Assembly (NCBI RefSeq): GCF_001421745.1
Contig: NZ_LMKW01000008.1
Span: 63,027 to 127,026 of the forward strand
DNA from: Sphingomonas sp. Leaf230
Lineage (GTDB): Bacteria; Pseudomonadota; Alphaproteobacteria; Sphingomonadales; Sphingomonadaceae
Length of the DNA stretch: 64,000 nucleotides
Direction: 5' to 3'
The position numbers were made by a program, and so were the translations under genes. Positions within the stretch are counted from its first letter, which is position 1; every line of letters begins with the position of its first letter. Of the stretch, positions 25,831-42,503 are shown one piece after another. The notes under the pieces are model-generated. The model was given only the letters and a program-made list of their open reading frames with translations. It was not told the origin of the DNA and did no database searches.

Positions 25831-26313
25831 TTAATGCAGCACGAGCCCACCCGGGCGCACGACGCCGTCGCGCAACGCGTGGTCGTACAGCAGTTCCGTC
25901 TCCAGCTTCACTTGATGCGACAGGCGATCGAGCATCGACTCCGCCTGCACCCCGAACGCGGCCCAGTCCTTCGGCGAGATCGTCGGCAGCCAGCGGCCGA
26001 TGAACGCCTTCCAGTCCGACCGGAGGATGTCGAGGTCCTCTTCCATCATCGCGATCGTATCGGCCGAGCAATGCGCCTCCATCGCCACGACGGTGCGATC
26101 GATGACCTCGTCCTCGACGCCGAGGTGGTCGGCAACTGTAACGGCAAGTTCGATCAGCTTGCGCGAGGCGATCGCGCTTTGCGTCCTGGGCTGTCGTGAC
26201 AGGGTGACGAGTTCAGCGCATTGGCCAGCGATCTTTTCGTGATCGTCGATCAGTCGCGTCCAGTTCGCGCGGTCCTGGTCGGATACCGTCTGCACTATGG
26301 TCCTGTCGTTCAT
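25831..26313 (-). CDS. Hemerythrin-domain protein
   Basis: 160 residues from ATG 26313 (MNDRTIVQTVSDQDRANWTR). The four-helix bundle signals are His in LIDDHEKIAGQC, VADHLGVEDEVIDRTV (H and E), MEAHCSADT and LSHQVKLETELLYDHAL, the pattern of hemerythrin HHE carboxylate-bridged di-iron ligands. Such proteins sense or bind O2 or NO, or store iron, in the cytoplasm; function here is not determined. Divergent from rpoB with a 362-bp intergenic region that holds the rpoBC promoter. Repeat element B lies downstream. Confidence 0.8.
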   Translation of the reverse strand: MNDRTIVQTVSDQDRANWTRLIDDHEKIAGQCAELVTLSRQPRTQSAIASRKLIELAVTVADHLGVEDEVIDRTVVAMEAHCSADTIAMMEEDLDILRSDWKAFIGRWLPTISPKDWAAFGVQAESMLDRLSHQVKLETELLYDHALRDGVVRPGGLVLH

Positions 26314-26463
26314 GACGCCGCTACTCCCTGCGAAGGCCACTTGGTGATACTGGAAATACGCGTTACATCGTGTCAGGGATGCAGATAGCGTCGGCCAGCG
26401 TCTAGTAGCTATAGTATTTCCGGCAGTCGGATCGTGTCGAAACGACCGTTTGACGCCGGCCCT

Positions 26464-26492
26464 TTGACATCACGCGGTGCCGCGCCTATATC
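26464..26492 (+). promoter_or_regulatory. Sigma-70-type promoter for rpoBC
   Basis: TTGACA at 26464-26469 and TATATC at 26487-26492 are separated by exactly 17 bp, near the consensus. The predicted start (~26499) gives a leader of about 177 nt before rpoB. Upstream genes are divergent, so rpoBC has its own promoter here; rplJ and rplL are not immediately upstream. Confidence 0.75.
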
Positions 26493-26577
26493 CGCATCTC
26501 ACCACAGCATCCGGGAAATGACATGCCGTCGCGCAGCGTGTCGATCGTATTGGATACCGAGGTTTCATACGCTGAGA

Positions 26578-26607
26578 GCCGCCGCACCTGATGCGCGCGG
26601 CCTTTTT
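26578..26607 (+). terminator. Terminator-like hairpin in the rpoB leader
   Basis: GCCGCCGCA-cctga-TGCGCGCGGC forms a GC-rich stem directly followed by CTTTTT (T residues 26603-26607), resembling an intrinsic terminator between the promoter and rpoB. It could act as an attenuator. A second hairpin, GCTCGGG-ggtt-CCCGAGC, is at 26625-26642. Confidence 0.55.
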
Positions 26608-26675
26608 GCGTGAACGTGCGTCCCGCTCGGGGGTTCCCGAGCACGAATTTTCGGCTGACGAGGCAAAATAAACCT

Positions 26676-30830
<4,155 letters not shown>

Positions 30831-30837
30831 GCCTCAA

Positions 30838-30948
30838 CTCCTCCCCTCCCGCTTGCGGGAGGGGTCGGGGGAGGGCCTGTCCCCGCAGGCACCACCCCGA
30901 GAGGCTACGACATCCCCTCCCCTAGCCCCTCCCGCCATGCGGGAGGGG
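30838..30948. repeat. REP-like paired inverted repeat, family C, between rpoB and rpoC
   Basis: Left arm CTCCCCTCCCGCTTGCGGGA then GGGGTCGGGGGAGGG; right arm CCCTCCCGCCATGCGGGAGG region, 30924-30948. Each arm is a hairpin (CCCTCCCGC-tt-GCGGGAGGG). The right arm ends 13 nt before the rpoC ATG, supplying a GGGAGGGG tract just ahead of it. Same family as 58199-58296. Confidence 0.88.
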
Positions 30949-30961
30949 AATGGAGAATAAA

Positions 30962-35248
<4,287 letters not shown>

Positions 35249-35284
35249 TCGGTTTCGTCAGACGCCTTCCGCGCTGACTAGGGG

Positions 35285-35322
35285 AAAGGCCGCCGTCCGG
35301 GACACCGGGCGGCGGCCTTTTC
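35285..35322 (+). terminator. Intrinsic terminator of rpoBC
   Basis: AAAGGCCGCCGTCCGG and CCGGGCGGCGGCCTTTT form a ~15-bp stem with a short loop, followed by TTTT. It lies 36 bp after the rpoC stop. Confidence 0.9.
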
Positions 35323-35436
35323 GTTTTGGGGCGGAATCGCATACGACGACTGATAGACCTTCGGAGTTTTTCAGGGCTTAATCTAAACCCGGTCAGCTCA
35401 GGCGAGATCGATGGGTACAGCCGTCAGACAGGCTGT

Positions 35437-35485
35437 TTTCCCGCGAAGGCGGGGATCCAGACTGGGCTCCCGCCTTTGCGGGAGA
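35437..35485. repeat. Single-hairpin repeat, family D copy 2
   Basis: TTTCCCGCGAAGGCGGGGAT and GCTCCCGCCTTTGCGGGAGA flank a centre CCAGACTGG, matching the copy at 7204-7253. Confidence 0.78.
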
Positions 35486-35796
35486 ACAAGAGTGTGCCGC
35501 CGTCAAATTGCAAGTCGCCTCCTACTCAAGAGGGATATCGACGCGATCCGGCGTCCCCCGCTCTACAAGACAAGTCTTTCGATTTTCGCCACCGTCGATG
35601 CCGCAGCTTGTCCGGCATAACGGGGGAAAATGCCGATCTGGCGGCTGTAACTGACCGTTGATCAGCCCTACCCCCAAGCGCATGTGGCTTCATGCCGCGC
35701 ACCACGGCGCCGGCAATTCCGCCGCAATAAATGGGTCGCATTCCCGCTGTACGGCTGCAGCGGGTACCGCCGAAACTAGCGGCCCGGAAGGACCAC

Positions 35797-37088
35797 ATGG
35801 AGCCGATGCGAAAGATCGTCCTCGCCACGATCGGCTCGCTTGGCGACCTGCATCCCTTCATCGCGATCGGCCTTGCGCTCAAGGCGAGAGGGTTCGCGGT
35901 CGTGCTGGCGGTACCGGCTGACCACGTCGCCAAGGTCGAGCGGGAGGTCTCACCGGCGTGGCTATCGTCGGTGGGTTCGGCGCGCTGACGGAGACCTTGG
36001 GCCTGCCGCCCGACCAGGTCGCAAAGCGGATCATGGCGGATCAGACCTATCTCATAAACCGAATCCTGATGCCGTGGCTAGCCGACAGCACAACGGCGCT
36101 CGACGACGCGATGGAGGGTGCAGTCGTGCTAGTCGCCTCGCTGTTCGTGTTCGCCGCGCCGATCATCGCGGAGACGCGCGGCGTGCCGCTGGTCAACGTC
36201 CTGCTCCAGCCGATGGCGACCTTCTCCGCCCATGCGCCACCCCGCACGCCCGACTTCGCGATGATGGCCCACGCACCAACCGGGCCGATCGGTCGCGCCT
36301 GGAACCGGTCAGTGTACCGGGTCATGCGCGGCGTGCTACGACATCGGTATGGACGCCCCGTCGATGAGATTCGCAAGACACGCGACCTGCCGCCGTCACG
36401 CCAGGCGCTGCTGCTCGAGACGCCCGCGAGCGCCGACCTGACCTTGTGCTGCTATTCGCCGGCGATCGCGCCGCGTCAGCCCGATCTGCCGGACATCGCG
36501 CGCGTCACCGGCTTTGCGATATTCGACAGCGATACCGGTGCGCCCGAAACGCTCGACCCAGCGCTAGAGGCGTTCCTCGCTGCCGGCCCACCGCCGCTGG
36601 TCTTCACGCTGGGATCCTTTGCAACGTTTGCGCCGGGCGACTTCTACGCCACTGCAGCCTTGACCGCGCGAACGCTCGGGCTGCGCGCGGTACTGCTGAC
36701 CGGTAGCGACGATCTGGCAGCAGCGAGCGAACACGTCCATGTCTGCCGCTATGCGCCGCACTCGCTGCTGTTCCCGCTAGCTTGCGCAATCGTCCATCAC
36801 GGCGGCGCGGGCTCAACCGGTCAGGCGTTGCGCGCTGGCAAACCGCAACTCGTCGTGCCGCACATGGGCGATCAGTACGACAACGGGCACCACATTCAAT
36901 CGATCGGGGTCGGCAATACGCTGTCGTCGAAACACTTCACGATCGCGCGTGCTGGTGCCGCGATCACCGCCATCCTGACCGACCAAATGCGCGAGACGGC
37001 CGCTCAGGTCGGCGCGCAGGTTGCGCGGGAGAACGGCGCGGAGGCCGCCGCGGACGCGATCGCGGCGCTCGTCGATGAGCGCGGCTGA
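35797..37088 (+). pseudogene. UGT-type glycosyltransferase with a frameshift near its N-terminus
   Basis: From ATG 35797 (ribosome-binding site GGAAGGA) the frame encodes MEPMRKIVLATIGSLGDLHPF then AIGLALKARGFAVVLAVPADHVAKVERE, a nucleotide-sugar glycosyltransferase N-terminus, but stops at 35988. The rest continues in another frame as TGVAIVGGFGALTETLGL through LFPLACAIVHHGGAGSTGQALRAGKPQLVVPHMGDQYDNGHHIQ, the donor-binding region, to 37088. A single missing base near 35943-35950 (within CGGGAGG) explains the shift: restoring it would join the frames. It is either a pseudogene, a sequencing error or a recoded gene. Downstream translation from GTG 35958 would lack the first Rossmann strand and is unlikely to give an active enzyme. 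Confidence 0.85.
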
Positions 37089-37180
37089 CTTCGTCGACAG
37101 TTTTCAGGAATCATGGTGACAAAAAGATCATCGACGCCGGGCGTTGCCGTCGCGCCTTGGCGGGGCTAGGCGGACTGCCG

Positions 37181-37969
37181 ATGCGGTCGGCGTACCATCC
37201 TTCGTCGATCGAGACGCGCGGTTCGACCCGACGGCGCAGCGGCGCGTTCTTGCTGACCGTCATCGCGCATGTCCTTATTCTCCTGCTGCTGTTGCGACTG
37301 GCGCCCTCGGTTACCTCGAAGCCCGAGGAGCGTCGCGAGCCGGTCACGTTCCAGATCGCCCCCGATCAGACTGCCCCCACGCCTCAAAAGCGCACGCCGT
37401 CACCGACCAAGGCAAAGCGTGCGAGCGGCGGTTCGCCGCAGCGGGCCGCCCCCAGGGTCCCGTCCGCACAGGCGCCCCCTGCCCCGCCGACATCGCCGCC
37501 ACCGCTGCCGATCAAGATGCTCGGCGGGATGGAGATGTTCGAAGCCGCGGATATCTCGAAGATGCCGTCGCATCCCGACGACCAGCTTGCCGGCGGTGAC
37601 GGTGGCAGCGGGTCGGGCAAGGGCAAGGACAGCGGTTCGGCCTACGGTCCCGGCGAAGGCCCGGGTGGCGAGCGGCTGTACAAGGTCGAATGGTATCGCC
37701 GACCGACCGATGCCGAACTCAACGGCTATCTGAAAAGCCCGCCGCCGCCGAACAGCTGGGCGAAGATCGCCTGCCGCATGATCGCGAATTACCAAGTCGA
37801 GAATTGCCGAGCGCTCAGCGAGTCGCCGGTAGGATCGGGTCTAGCGCGCGCGATGCGCCAGGCTGCGTGGCAGTTCCGCGTCCGTCCCCCGCGTGTCGGC
37901 GGGAAGCAGATCCTCGGCGGCTGGGTCGAGATCGATATTGAGTTCAATTCCGGCAGAGCGCCGGACTAG
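37181..37969 (+). CDS. TonB-like energy-transducing protein
   Basis: 262 residues from ATG 37181. A membrane anchor near residues 22-42 (AFLLTVIAHVLILLLLLRLA), then a Pro/Ala/Lys-rich linker typical of TonB (TPQKRTPSPTKAKRASGG...APPAPPTSPPPLP), a Gly/Ser-rich region, and a C-terminal domain ending AWQFRVRPPRVGGKQILGGWVEIDIEF that resembles the TonB C-terminal fold. TonB-type proteins couple the proton motive force, via ExbBD, to outer-membrane transporters; exbBD are not adjacent. A TTG 8 codons upstream is a weaker start. A family A element follows. Confidence 0.72.
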   Translation: MRSAYHPSSIETRGSTRRRSGAFLLTVIAHVLILLLLLRLAPSVTSKPEERREPVTFQIAPDQTAPTPQKRTPSPTKAKRASGGSPQRAAPRVPSAQAPPAPPTSPPPLPIKMLGGMEMFEAADISKMPSHPDDQLAGGDGGSGSGKGKDSGSAYGPGEGPGGERLYKVEWYRRPTDAELNGYLKSPPPPNSWAKIACRMIANYQVENCRALSESPVGSGLARAMRQAAWQFRVRPPRVGGKQILGGWVEIDIEFNSGRAPD

Positions 37970-37982
37970 GCAAGCTTCTTAT

Positions 37983-38101
37983 TCTCCCCCGCCAGGGAGG
38001 TGGCTGGCGCTTGCCAGACGGAGGGGGAGGTCAGGGACAACGTTAGTTGCATGTTTCTCCCCCTCCATCGCTTCGCGCCACCCTCCCCTTGCAGGGGAGG
38101 A
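37983..38101. repeat. REP-like paired inverted repeat, family A copy 4 (degenerate)
   Basis: Left arm is shortened (TCTCCCCCGCCAGGGAGGTG then GCTGGCGCTTGCCAGACGGAGGGGGAGG) and the right arm reads CTCCCCCTCCATCGCTTCGC then GCCACCCTCCCC...GGGGAGG. It lies between the TonB-like gene and the convergent phosphoesterase gene. Confidence 0.78.
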
Positions 38102-38113
38102 ACGAAACTCTCG

Positions 38114-38893
38114 TCAGACTTCACTCGTAATCGAGTGCTTCGCTTCGTCAGACAGCGTTCTGGCCAACGTCTCAAACTTCCCACCTTCGACACGGATCTC
38201 GTTGAACGCAGGCGGGCTACCCCTCGTACGCTTCGACAGCGTGCCGGCACCGATCATGCGGATGATCCGCCCTGCCCGCTCGACCGGCACATCGAACGGA
38301 TCGTGGACGTGCCCCGACAACACCGCATGTGCCCCAGCCTCGGCCAGTGCCGTCAACGCCTTGTCGCCGTTGCGCGTCTTGGCGGTCCCGGTGGTGCCGC
38401 CTTCGATCAGCGGGTGATGCGCGCCGATGAAGATCAGATTGCCCTTCGGCACGTCCGCGATCATTGCCAGCGCGCGCTTGAGCGAACCGGGGCTCACACG
38501 CCCCTTCGACCAGTTCCACCTCCACTGCGCTCGCGCCGTCGTCTTCAGCGGGACGACGGTGACGCCGGGAAGCTCCAACGGCTTCTCAATCATCTGCTCG
38601 ACGGCCGCGTAGCGCTGGTACGGCGCGAGCAGCCGGCGGAACGGGTCCCAATAATAGGGGATGTCATGATTGCCGACTTCCAGCGTCACCGGCACGCCGA
38701 GCGAACGCAGCCAGTCGCCGCCCTGCTGGAACTCATCCTTCGTCGCGCGCATCGTCAGGTCGCCGGTCATGATGACCGCGTCCGGCTTCTCCTCGGCGAC
38801 ACGCTCGGAGAACCAGGCGATTGCCGCCGGGTCCTCCGCGCCGAAATGTACGTCGCTGACGTGGAACAGTTTCAGCGTGCGGGCCTCAGGCAA
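38114..38893 (-). CDS. Calcineurin-like metallophosphoesterase
   Basis: About 259 residues, with an uncertain start: no ATG precedes the fold, and TTG 38893 (overlapping the catalase stop) is the best candidate. Metal-ligand motifs are HVSDVHFG, VIMTGDLT, VGNHD, HHPLIEGGT and SGHVHDPF, in canonical order. Such enzymes hydrolyse phosphomonoesters or diesters. It follows the catalase gene on the same strand, the start overlapping its stop by several bases, so it is cotranslated with it. A longer reading frame to 39100 runs through the catalase gene and is artefactual. Confidence 0.85.
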   Translation of the reverse strand: MPEARTLKLFHVSDVHFGAEDPAAIAWFSERVAEEKPDAVIMTGDLTMRATKDEFQQGGDWLRSLGVPVTLEVGNHDIPYYWDPFRRLLAPYQRYAAVEQMIEKPLELPGVTVVPLKTTARAQWRWNWSKGRVSPGSLKRALAMIADVPKGNLIFIGAHHPLIEGGTTGTAKTRNGDKALTALAEAGAHAVLSGHVHDPFDVPVERAGRIIRMIGAGTLSKRTRGSPPAFNEIRVEGGKFETLARTLSDEAKHSITSEV

Positions 38894-39980
38894 TTTCGGA
38901 CAGCTTCGTCGGCTCGTGCATCGGGCACCCGTTGAACTTGCCACGGAAGTTCGCCGACTGCTTGTACGTTTCGTTGCGGGCGCGATTGACGCCGCCGAGC
39001 GGCTGGTGGGCAGTGATACCGTGCCAAATGCTGTACGACAGCGCATCGTCGGTATGATCGGTGACGCCCTGCTCCCAAGAAAGCTGAGGTGGAATTTCAA
39101 GCGTTGCTACGGTCACGAACGGACTCTCTTTCTCGTCCCACACCACCGAGGCATCTTCGATCGGCATTTTTTCGAGATCGGTGTTTAGCTGCACGCGGAA
39201 TTCCCAGGTGCCGCCATGCTCGATCATCTCGTCGCGTACGACCTCGCGCAACGCATCCGGGCGCGCGGTGATATCGACGGTATCGCCGGTGAGCCGGGTA
39301 AGGCCCGGCGAGACCGGGAACAGTGCGACCTTCGCGATATAGTCGCCGTGACGAAAGGGCGTTTGCGAATAATAGGTCTCGCCGAGCGGATGGACGGGCT
39401 TGGCACCGCCCAGCGTCTGCAACGTGGCGGACTGGCCACCGACTGCTTCCAGCGCGGATTCGACGACGCGGAACGTAGCGGACATCGCCTTCTTCACGCC
39501 CTCGAACCGGTCGGTCGTCTTGGCCAGCAACTTGAGGTTCTTCGAGAACGCCTTGGCGTCGGGCGCCGAGAAGGCCGGGCCGTTGACCATGATGAAGTCC
39601 TGCGTCGTGTCGCCTTCCGAGCCCGGCAGGCGTGCGCCTTCAACGTCTAGGATCTTGAGCGCTAGGCCACGTGGCAGGCTGATGCTGTCGTCGAGGATGT
39701 CGCCGGCGTTGGTAGAGATGCGGATCACCGCTTCATGCGTACCCGGCCGGGTGAAAATGCCCTGGGCGAGTTCGGCGGGGAGGTTGTCGGCTACGGTGAA
39801 CGTCCCGCGCGCGATGCCGTGAGCCTTGGCATGGACCGAGCGTACCGCATGACCATAATCCTGCGACGTCGTTTCCAGAATCTCCTGGAAGGACCCCTCC
39901 AGCGTCTTCAGGGTCTCCTGCTCGTCGGGCGCGATCGTTTCGACCGAGGGATCGAAACGGACGGGTTGTTTGCTGGGCAT
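38886..39980 (-). CDS. Catalase-family heme protein
   Basis: 364 residues, far shorter than typical monofunctional catalases (~480), so it is a catalase-core, SrpA-like protein. The distal heme region is HAVRSVHAKAHGIARGTF (His50 or His54), and the core continues with FTRPGTHEAVIRISTNAG, LALKILDVEG and TQDFIMVNGPAF. The C-terminal SIWHGITAHQPLGGVNRARN matches this subfamily rather than classical catalases; I do not see the proximal Arg-x-x-x-Tyr motif. Peroxidase or peroxygenase activity is possible. A candidate EcfG-type promoter (40010-40034) fits stress control. The phosphoesterase gene follows. Confidence 0.85.
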   Translation of the reverse strand: MPSKQPVRFDPSVETIAPDEQETLKTLEGSFQEILETTSQDYGHAVRSVHAKAHGIARGTFTVADNLPAELAQGIFTRPGTHEAVIRISTNAGDILDDSISLPRGLALKILDVEGARLPGSEGDTTQDFIMVNGPAFSAPDAKAFSKNLKLLAKTTDRFEGVKKAMSATFRVVESALEAVGGQSATLQTLGGAKPVHPLGETYYSQTPFRHGDYIAKVALFPVSPGLTRLTGDTVDITARPDALREVVRDEMIEHGGTWEFRVQLNTDLEKMPIEDASVVWDEKESPFVTVATLEIPPQLSWEQGVTDHTDDALSYSIWHGITAHQPLGGVNRARNETYKQSANFRGKFNGCPMHEPTKLSEIA

Positions 39981-40009
39981 GGGGGTATCTCCTCTGGGTA
40001 CCTAGCCGT

Positions 40010-40034
40010 AACCGCTTGAGCGGAAAGACGTTCC
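40010..40034 (-). promoter_or_regulatory. Candidate EcfG-type (general stress) promoter of the catalase gene
   Basis: On the minus strand GGAAC (40034-40030) is followed 16 bp later by GGTT (40013-40010). The alphaproteobacterial general-stress consensus is GGAAC-N16-CGTT, so there is one mismatch. The predicted start would give a leader of about 23 nt before ATG 39980. Confidence 0.45.
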
Positions 40035-40105
40035 GCTCCCGTTGCAAACCCCGTGCGTTGCAAACCGAACGCGCGCGGTCGAAGGAGCACGGCAAAGGAG
40101 CCATC

Positions 40106-40780
40106 ATGCACATCCCACACGTCACCGCGCCGACCGTCGCCATCGCCGGCACGTCCGACCGCTTCCCCGTCCGCCGTATCTTCTGCGTCGGCCAGAACTA
40201 TGCCGATCACGCGCGCGAAATGGGCTCCGATCCAGATCGCCAAGAGCCGTTCTTCTTCTCCAAGCCCGCCGACGCGGTTGTCGCAAACGGCACCACGCTG
40301 CCCTTCCCGCTCAAGACAGAAGACCTGCATCACGAAGTCGAACTCGTGATCGCGCTCGGCGCGGGCGGCAAGGATATCGCGGTCGAGGATGCCGCTGCGA
40401 CGATCTTCGGCGCAGGCGTCGGCATCGACCTGACGCGGCGCGATCTCCAGGCGGCGGCGAAGAAGGCCGGGCGCCCGTGGGACATGGCGAAGGGCTTCGA
40501 TCGCTCCGCCCCCGTTGGCGCACTTACGGCGGGCATCCCTGCGGCCAAGGGCGGCATCGCGCTCGCGGTGGACGGCGAGACGCGCCAGTCCGGCGACCTC
40601 TCGATGATGATCTGGAGCGTGCCCGAGATCATCGCGACGCTGTCGACCTTCGTCGAACTGGCCCTCGGCGACCTGATCTTCTCCGGCACGCCCGCTGGAG
40701 TCGGCCCGATCCAGCGCGGACAGACGGTGCGCGCGACTATCGACGGGTTCGAAACACTGGAGGTGACATTCGCCGCATGA
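40106..40780 (+). CDS. Fumarylacetoacetate hydrolase-family protein
   Basis: 224 residues from ATG 40106, after a ribosome-binding site (AAAGGAG). The FAH core is intact: RIFCVGQNYADHAREMG, FFSKPADAVVANG, LHHEVELVIALGAGGKDI with metal-binding acidic residues, GAGVGIDLTRRDLQAAAKKAGRPWDMAKGFD and IFSGTPAGVGPIQRGQTV. Similar enzymes include fumarylpyruvate hydrolase and 2-hydroxyhepta-dienoate isomerases in aromatic degradation, or oxaloacetate decarboxylase-like FAHD1 proteins. No aromatic-pathway genes are beside it. It precedes the OFA transporter by 44 bp on the same strand, so cotranscription is possible. Confidence 0.85.
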   Translation: MHIPHVTAPTVAIAGTSDRFPVRRIFCVGQNYADHAREMGSDPDRQEPFFFSKPADAVVANGTTLPFPLKTEDLHHEVELVIALGAGGKDIAVEDAAATIFGAGVGIDLTRRDLQAAAKKAGRPWDMAKGFDRSAPVGALTAGIPAAKGGIALAVDGETRQSGDLSMMIWSVPEIIATLSTFVELALGDLIFSGTPAGVGPIQRGQTVRATIDGFETLEVTFAA

Positions 40781-40824
40781 TCGCCCATCGTCCGGCGCAT
40801 AAACAAAGCTAAACAGGGGGTTGC

Positions 40825-42444
40825 ATGCCGGACACGAGAGACCTGGGCGCGGAGGGTTTTCTCAGCAGGGCCCGCACCGTCGCCGCACCGGGGTTCAACC
40901 GCTGGCTCGTGCCGCCCTGCGCGCTCGCGATCCACTTGTGCATCGGCATGGCGTACGGGTTCAGCGTGTTCTGGTTGCCGCTGTCGCGCGCGATCGGGAT
41001 CACCGATCCGGTCGCCTGCCCCAACCTCTCGCTGCTCGGCGCGCTGACCACCAAGACCTGCGACTGGCGTGTGAGCGACCTCGTCTGGACGTACACGCTG
41101 TTCTTCGTCGTGCTGGGTGCCGCCGCCGCGATCTGGGGCGGCTGGCTCGAACGCGCTGGCCCGCGGAAAGCCGGTGTCGTCGCTGCGTTCTGCTGGTGCG
41201 GTGGCATGGGCATCGCCGCGATCGGCATCGCGACGCATCAGCTCTGGCTGATCTGGCTCGGGTCGGGCGTGATCGGCGGGATCGGGCTCGGCCTTGGCTA
41301 CATCTCGCCCGTTTCGACACTGATCAAATGGTTTCCCGATCGGCGCGGCATGGCGACCGGGATGGCGATCATGGGCTTTGGCGGCGGCGCGATGATTGGC
41401 GGACCGCTCGCCGACCTGTTGATGAAGCACTTCGCGAGCCCCGCAGGCGTCGGCGTCTGGCAGACGTTCCTCGTACTGGCCTGCATCTATTTCGTGTTCA
41501 TGATGGCCGGCGCGATCGGCTACCGCGTGCCTGCCGAGGGCTGGGCGCCCGCAGGCTGGACCGTGCCGACCAGCGCAAAGGCATCGATCAGTCGCTTCAA
41601 CGTCGCCTTGTCGGACGCTCACCGCACACCGCAATTCTGGCTGGTGTGGCTGGTGCTGTTCTTCAACGTCTCCGCCTCGATCGGGATCATCGGTATCGCC
41701 TCGCCAATGTTGCAGGAGTTGTTCGGCGGACGCCTGATCGATGCGCCCGGCGTGCTGTTCACGGCATTCGACGACGACCAGAAGAAGGCGGCCGCAGCGG
41801 TCGGCGCAGGGTTCGTCGGTGCGATCAGCCTGTTCAACATCGGCGGGCGGTTCTTCTGGGCGTGGCTTTCCGATCGGATCGGCCGCAAGCCACTGTTCGC
41901 GACGATCCTCGCGGCAGGCGCCGTGCTCTATGGTTTCGCCGCACCGGCGCTGGCGGGCACGACGCTCGGCCTGTTCATCCTGGTCTTCTGCATCCTCGCC
42001 TCGATGTACGGCGGTGGGTTCGCGACCGCACCGGCGTATCTCGCCGACCTCTTTGGGACCAAATATGTCGGTGCGATCCACGGGCGGTTGCTGACCGCCT
42101 GGTCGACAGCCGGCGTGGTCGGGCCGTTGCTCGTCGCCAACATGCGTGACCGCGCGATCGCGGCGGGTGTTGCCCGCAGCGATATCTATCCGCCGATCTT
42201 CCTCGTGCTGGCGGCGATGCTGGTCGCCGGGTTCGTCGCGAACCTGTTCGTCCGGCCGGTCGCGGCGAAGTTCCACATGGCGGCGGACGACCGGCCGATC
42301 TCGGTCGACACGGTCGCTGGCGGTACGGCGGCGGCGACAACCGGCACCTCGCCGATCGTCGTGTTCGCGTGGCTCGCGGTCGGGCTGCCGATCCTCTGGG
42401 GGATCTACATGACGCTGTCGAAGGCGTTGATCCTGCTCAAATAG
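40825..42444 (+). CDS. OFA-family major facilitator transporter
   Basis: 539 residues, about 12 membrane helices; the length exceeds the usual ~430 of MFS proteins through a long mid-loop. Landmark stretches: LGLGYISPVSTLIKWFPDRRGMATGMAIMGFGGGAMI and WAWLSDRIGRKPLFATILA, motif-A-like. The oxalate/formate antiporter family moves small organic anions such as oxalate, formate or pyruvate across the inner membrane; substrate here is unknown. The FAH hydrolase upstream (44 bp) suggests a keto-acid related role, which is inference. Followed by an SDR gene 59 bp downstream. Confidence 0.85.
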   Translation: MPDTRDLGAEGFLSRARTVAAPGFNRWLVPPCALAIHLCIGMAYGFSVFWLPLSRAIGITDPVACPNLSLLGALTTKTCDWRVSDLVWTYTLFFVVLGAAAAIWGGWLERAGPRKAGVVAAFCWCGGMGIAAIGIATHQLWLIWLGSGVIGGIGLGLGYISPVSTLIKWFPDRRGMATGMAIMGFGGGAMIGGPLADLLMKHFASPAGVGVWQTFLVLACIYFVFMMAGAIGYRVPAEGWAPAGWTVPTSAKASISRFNVALSDAHRTPQFWLVWLVLFFNVSASIGIIGIASPMLQELFGGRLIDAPGVLFTAFDDDQKKAAAAVGAGFVGAISLFNIGGRFFWAWLSDRIGRKPLFATILAAGAVLYGFAAPALAGTTLGLFILVFCILASMYGGGFATAPAYLADLFGTKYVGAIHGRLLTAWSTAGVVGPLLVANMRDRAIAAGVARSDIYPPIFLVLAAMLVAGFVANLFVRPVAAKFHMAADDRPISVDTVAGGTAAATTGTSPIVVFAWLAVGLPILWGIYMTLSKALILLK

Positions 42445-42503
42445 AACGCAACCTATCCGCGCCGGCATGGGTTGCCCCTGTTCATTCGACACAGGAGCAA
42501 CCC

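Larger units (their letters stand above)
26314..26675. other. rpoB upstream region: promoter and structured leader
   Basis: No gene is visible. The stretch holds the rpoBC promoter (26464-26492), a leader hairpin followed by T residues (26578-26607) and a second hairpin (26625-26642). Nearer hemerythrin, GGAAATAC at 26352 and GTATTTCC at 26414 form an 8-bp inverted repeat of unknown meaning. Confidence 0.7.
35249..35796. other. Gap after rpoC: terminator and repeat, no gene
   Basis: The 548 bp hold the rpoBC terminator (35285-35322) and a family D hairpin (35437-35485). The stretch 35490-35796 has only short, uncharacteristic open frames; no promoter for the glycosyltransferase stands out. 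Confidence 0.6.

Noticed and set aside
35490..35796. Possible small genes between rpoC and the glycosyltransferase
   Set aside because: The open frames are short, lack ribosome-binding sites and show no conserved motif.
36446..37078. Alternative plus-strand frames in the glycosyltransferase region
   Set aside because: Short Arg/Ala-rich translations without motifs; the true frames encode the donor-binding motif.
40330..42492. 720-codon frame antisense to the FAH hydrolase and OFA transporter
   Set aside because: It spans two real genes on the other strand and contains no recognisable domain.
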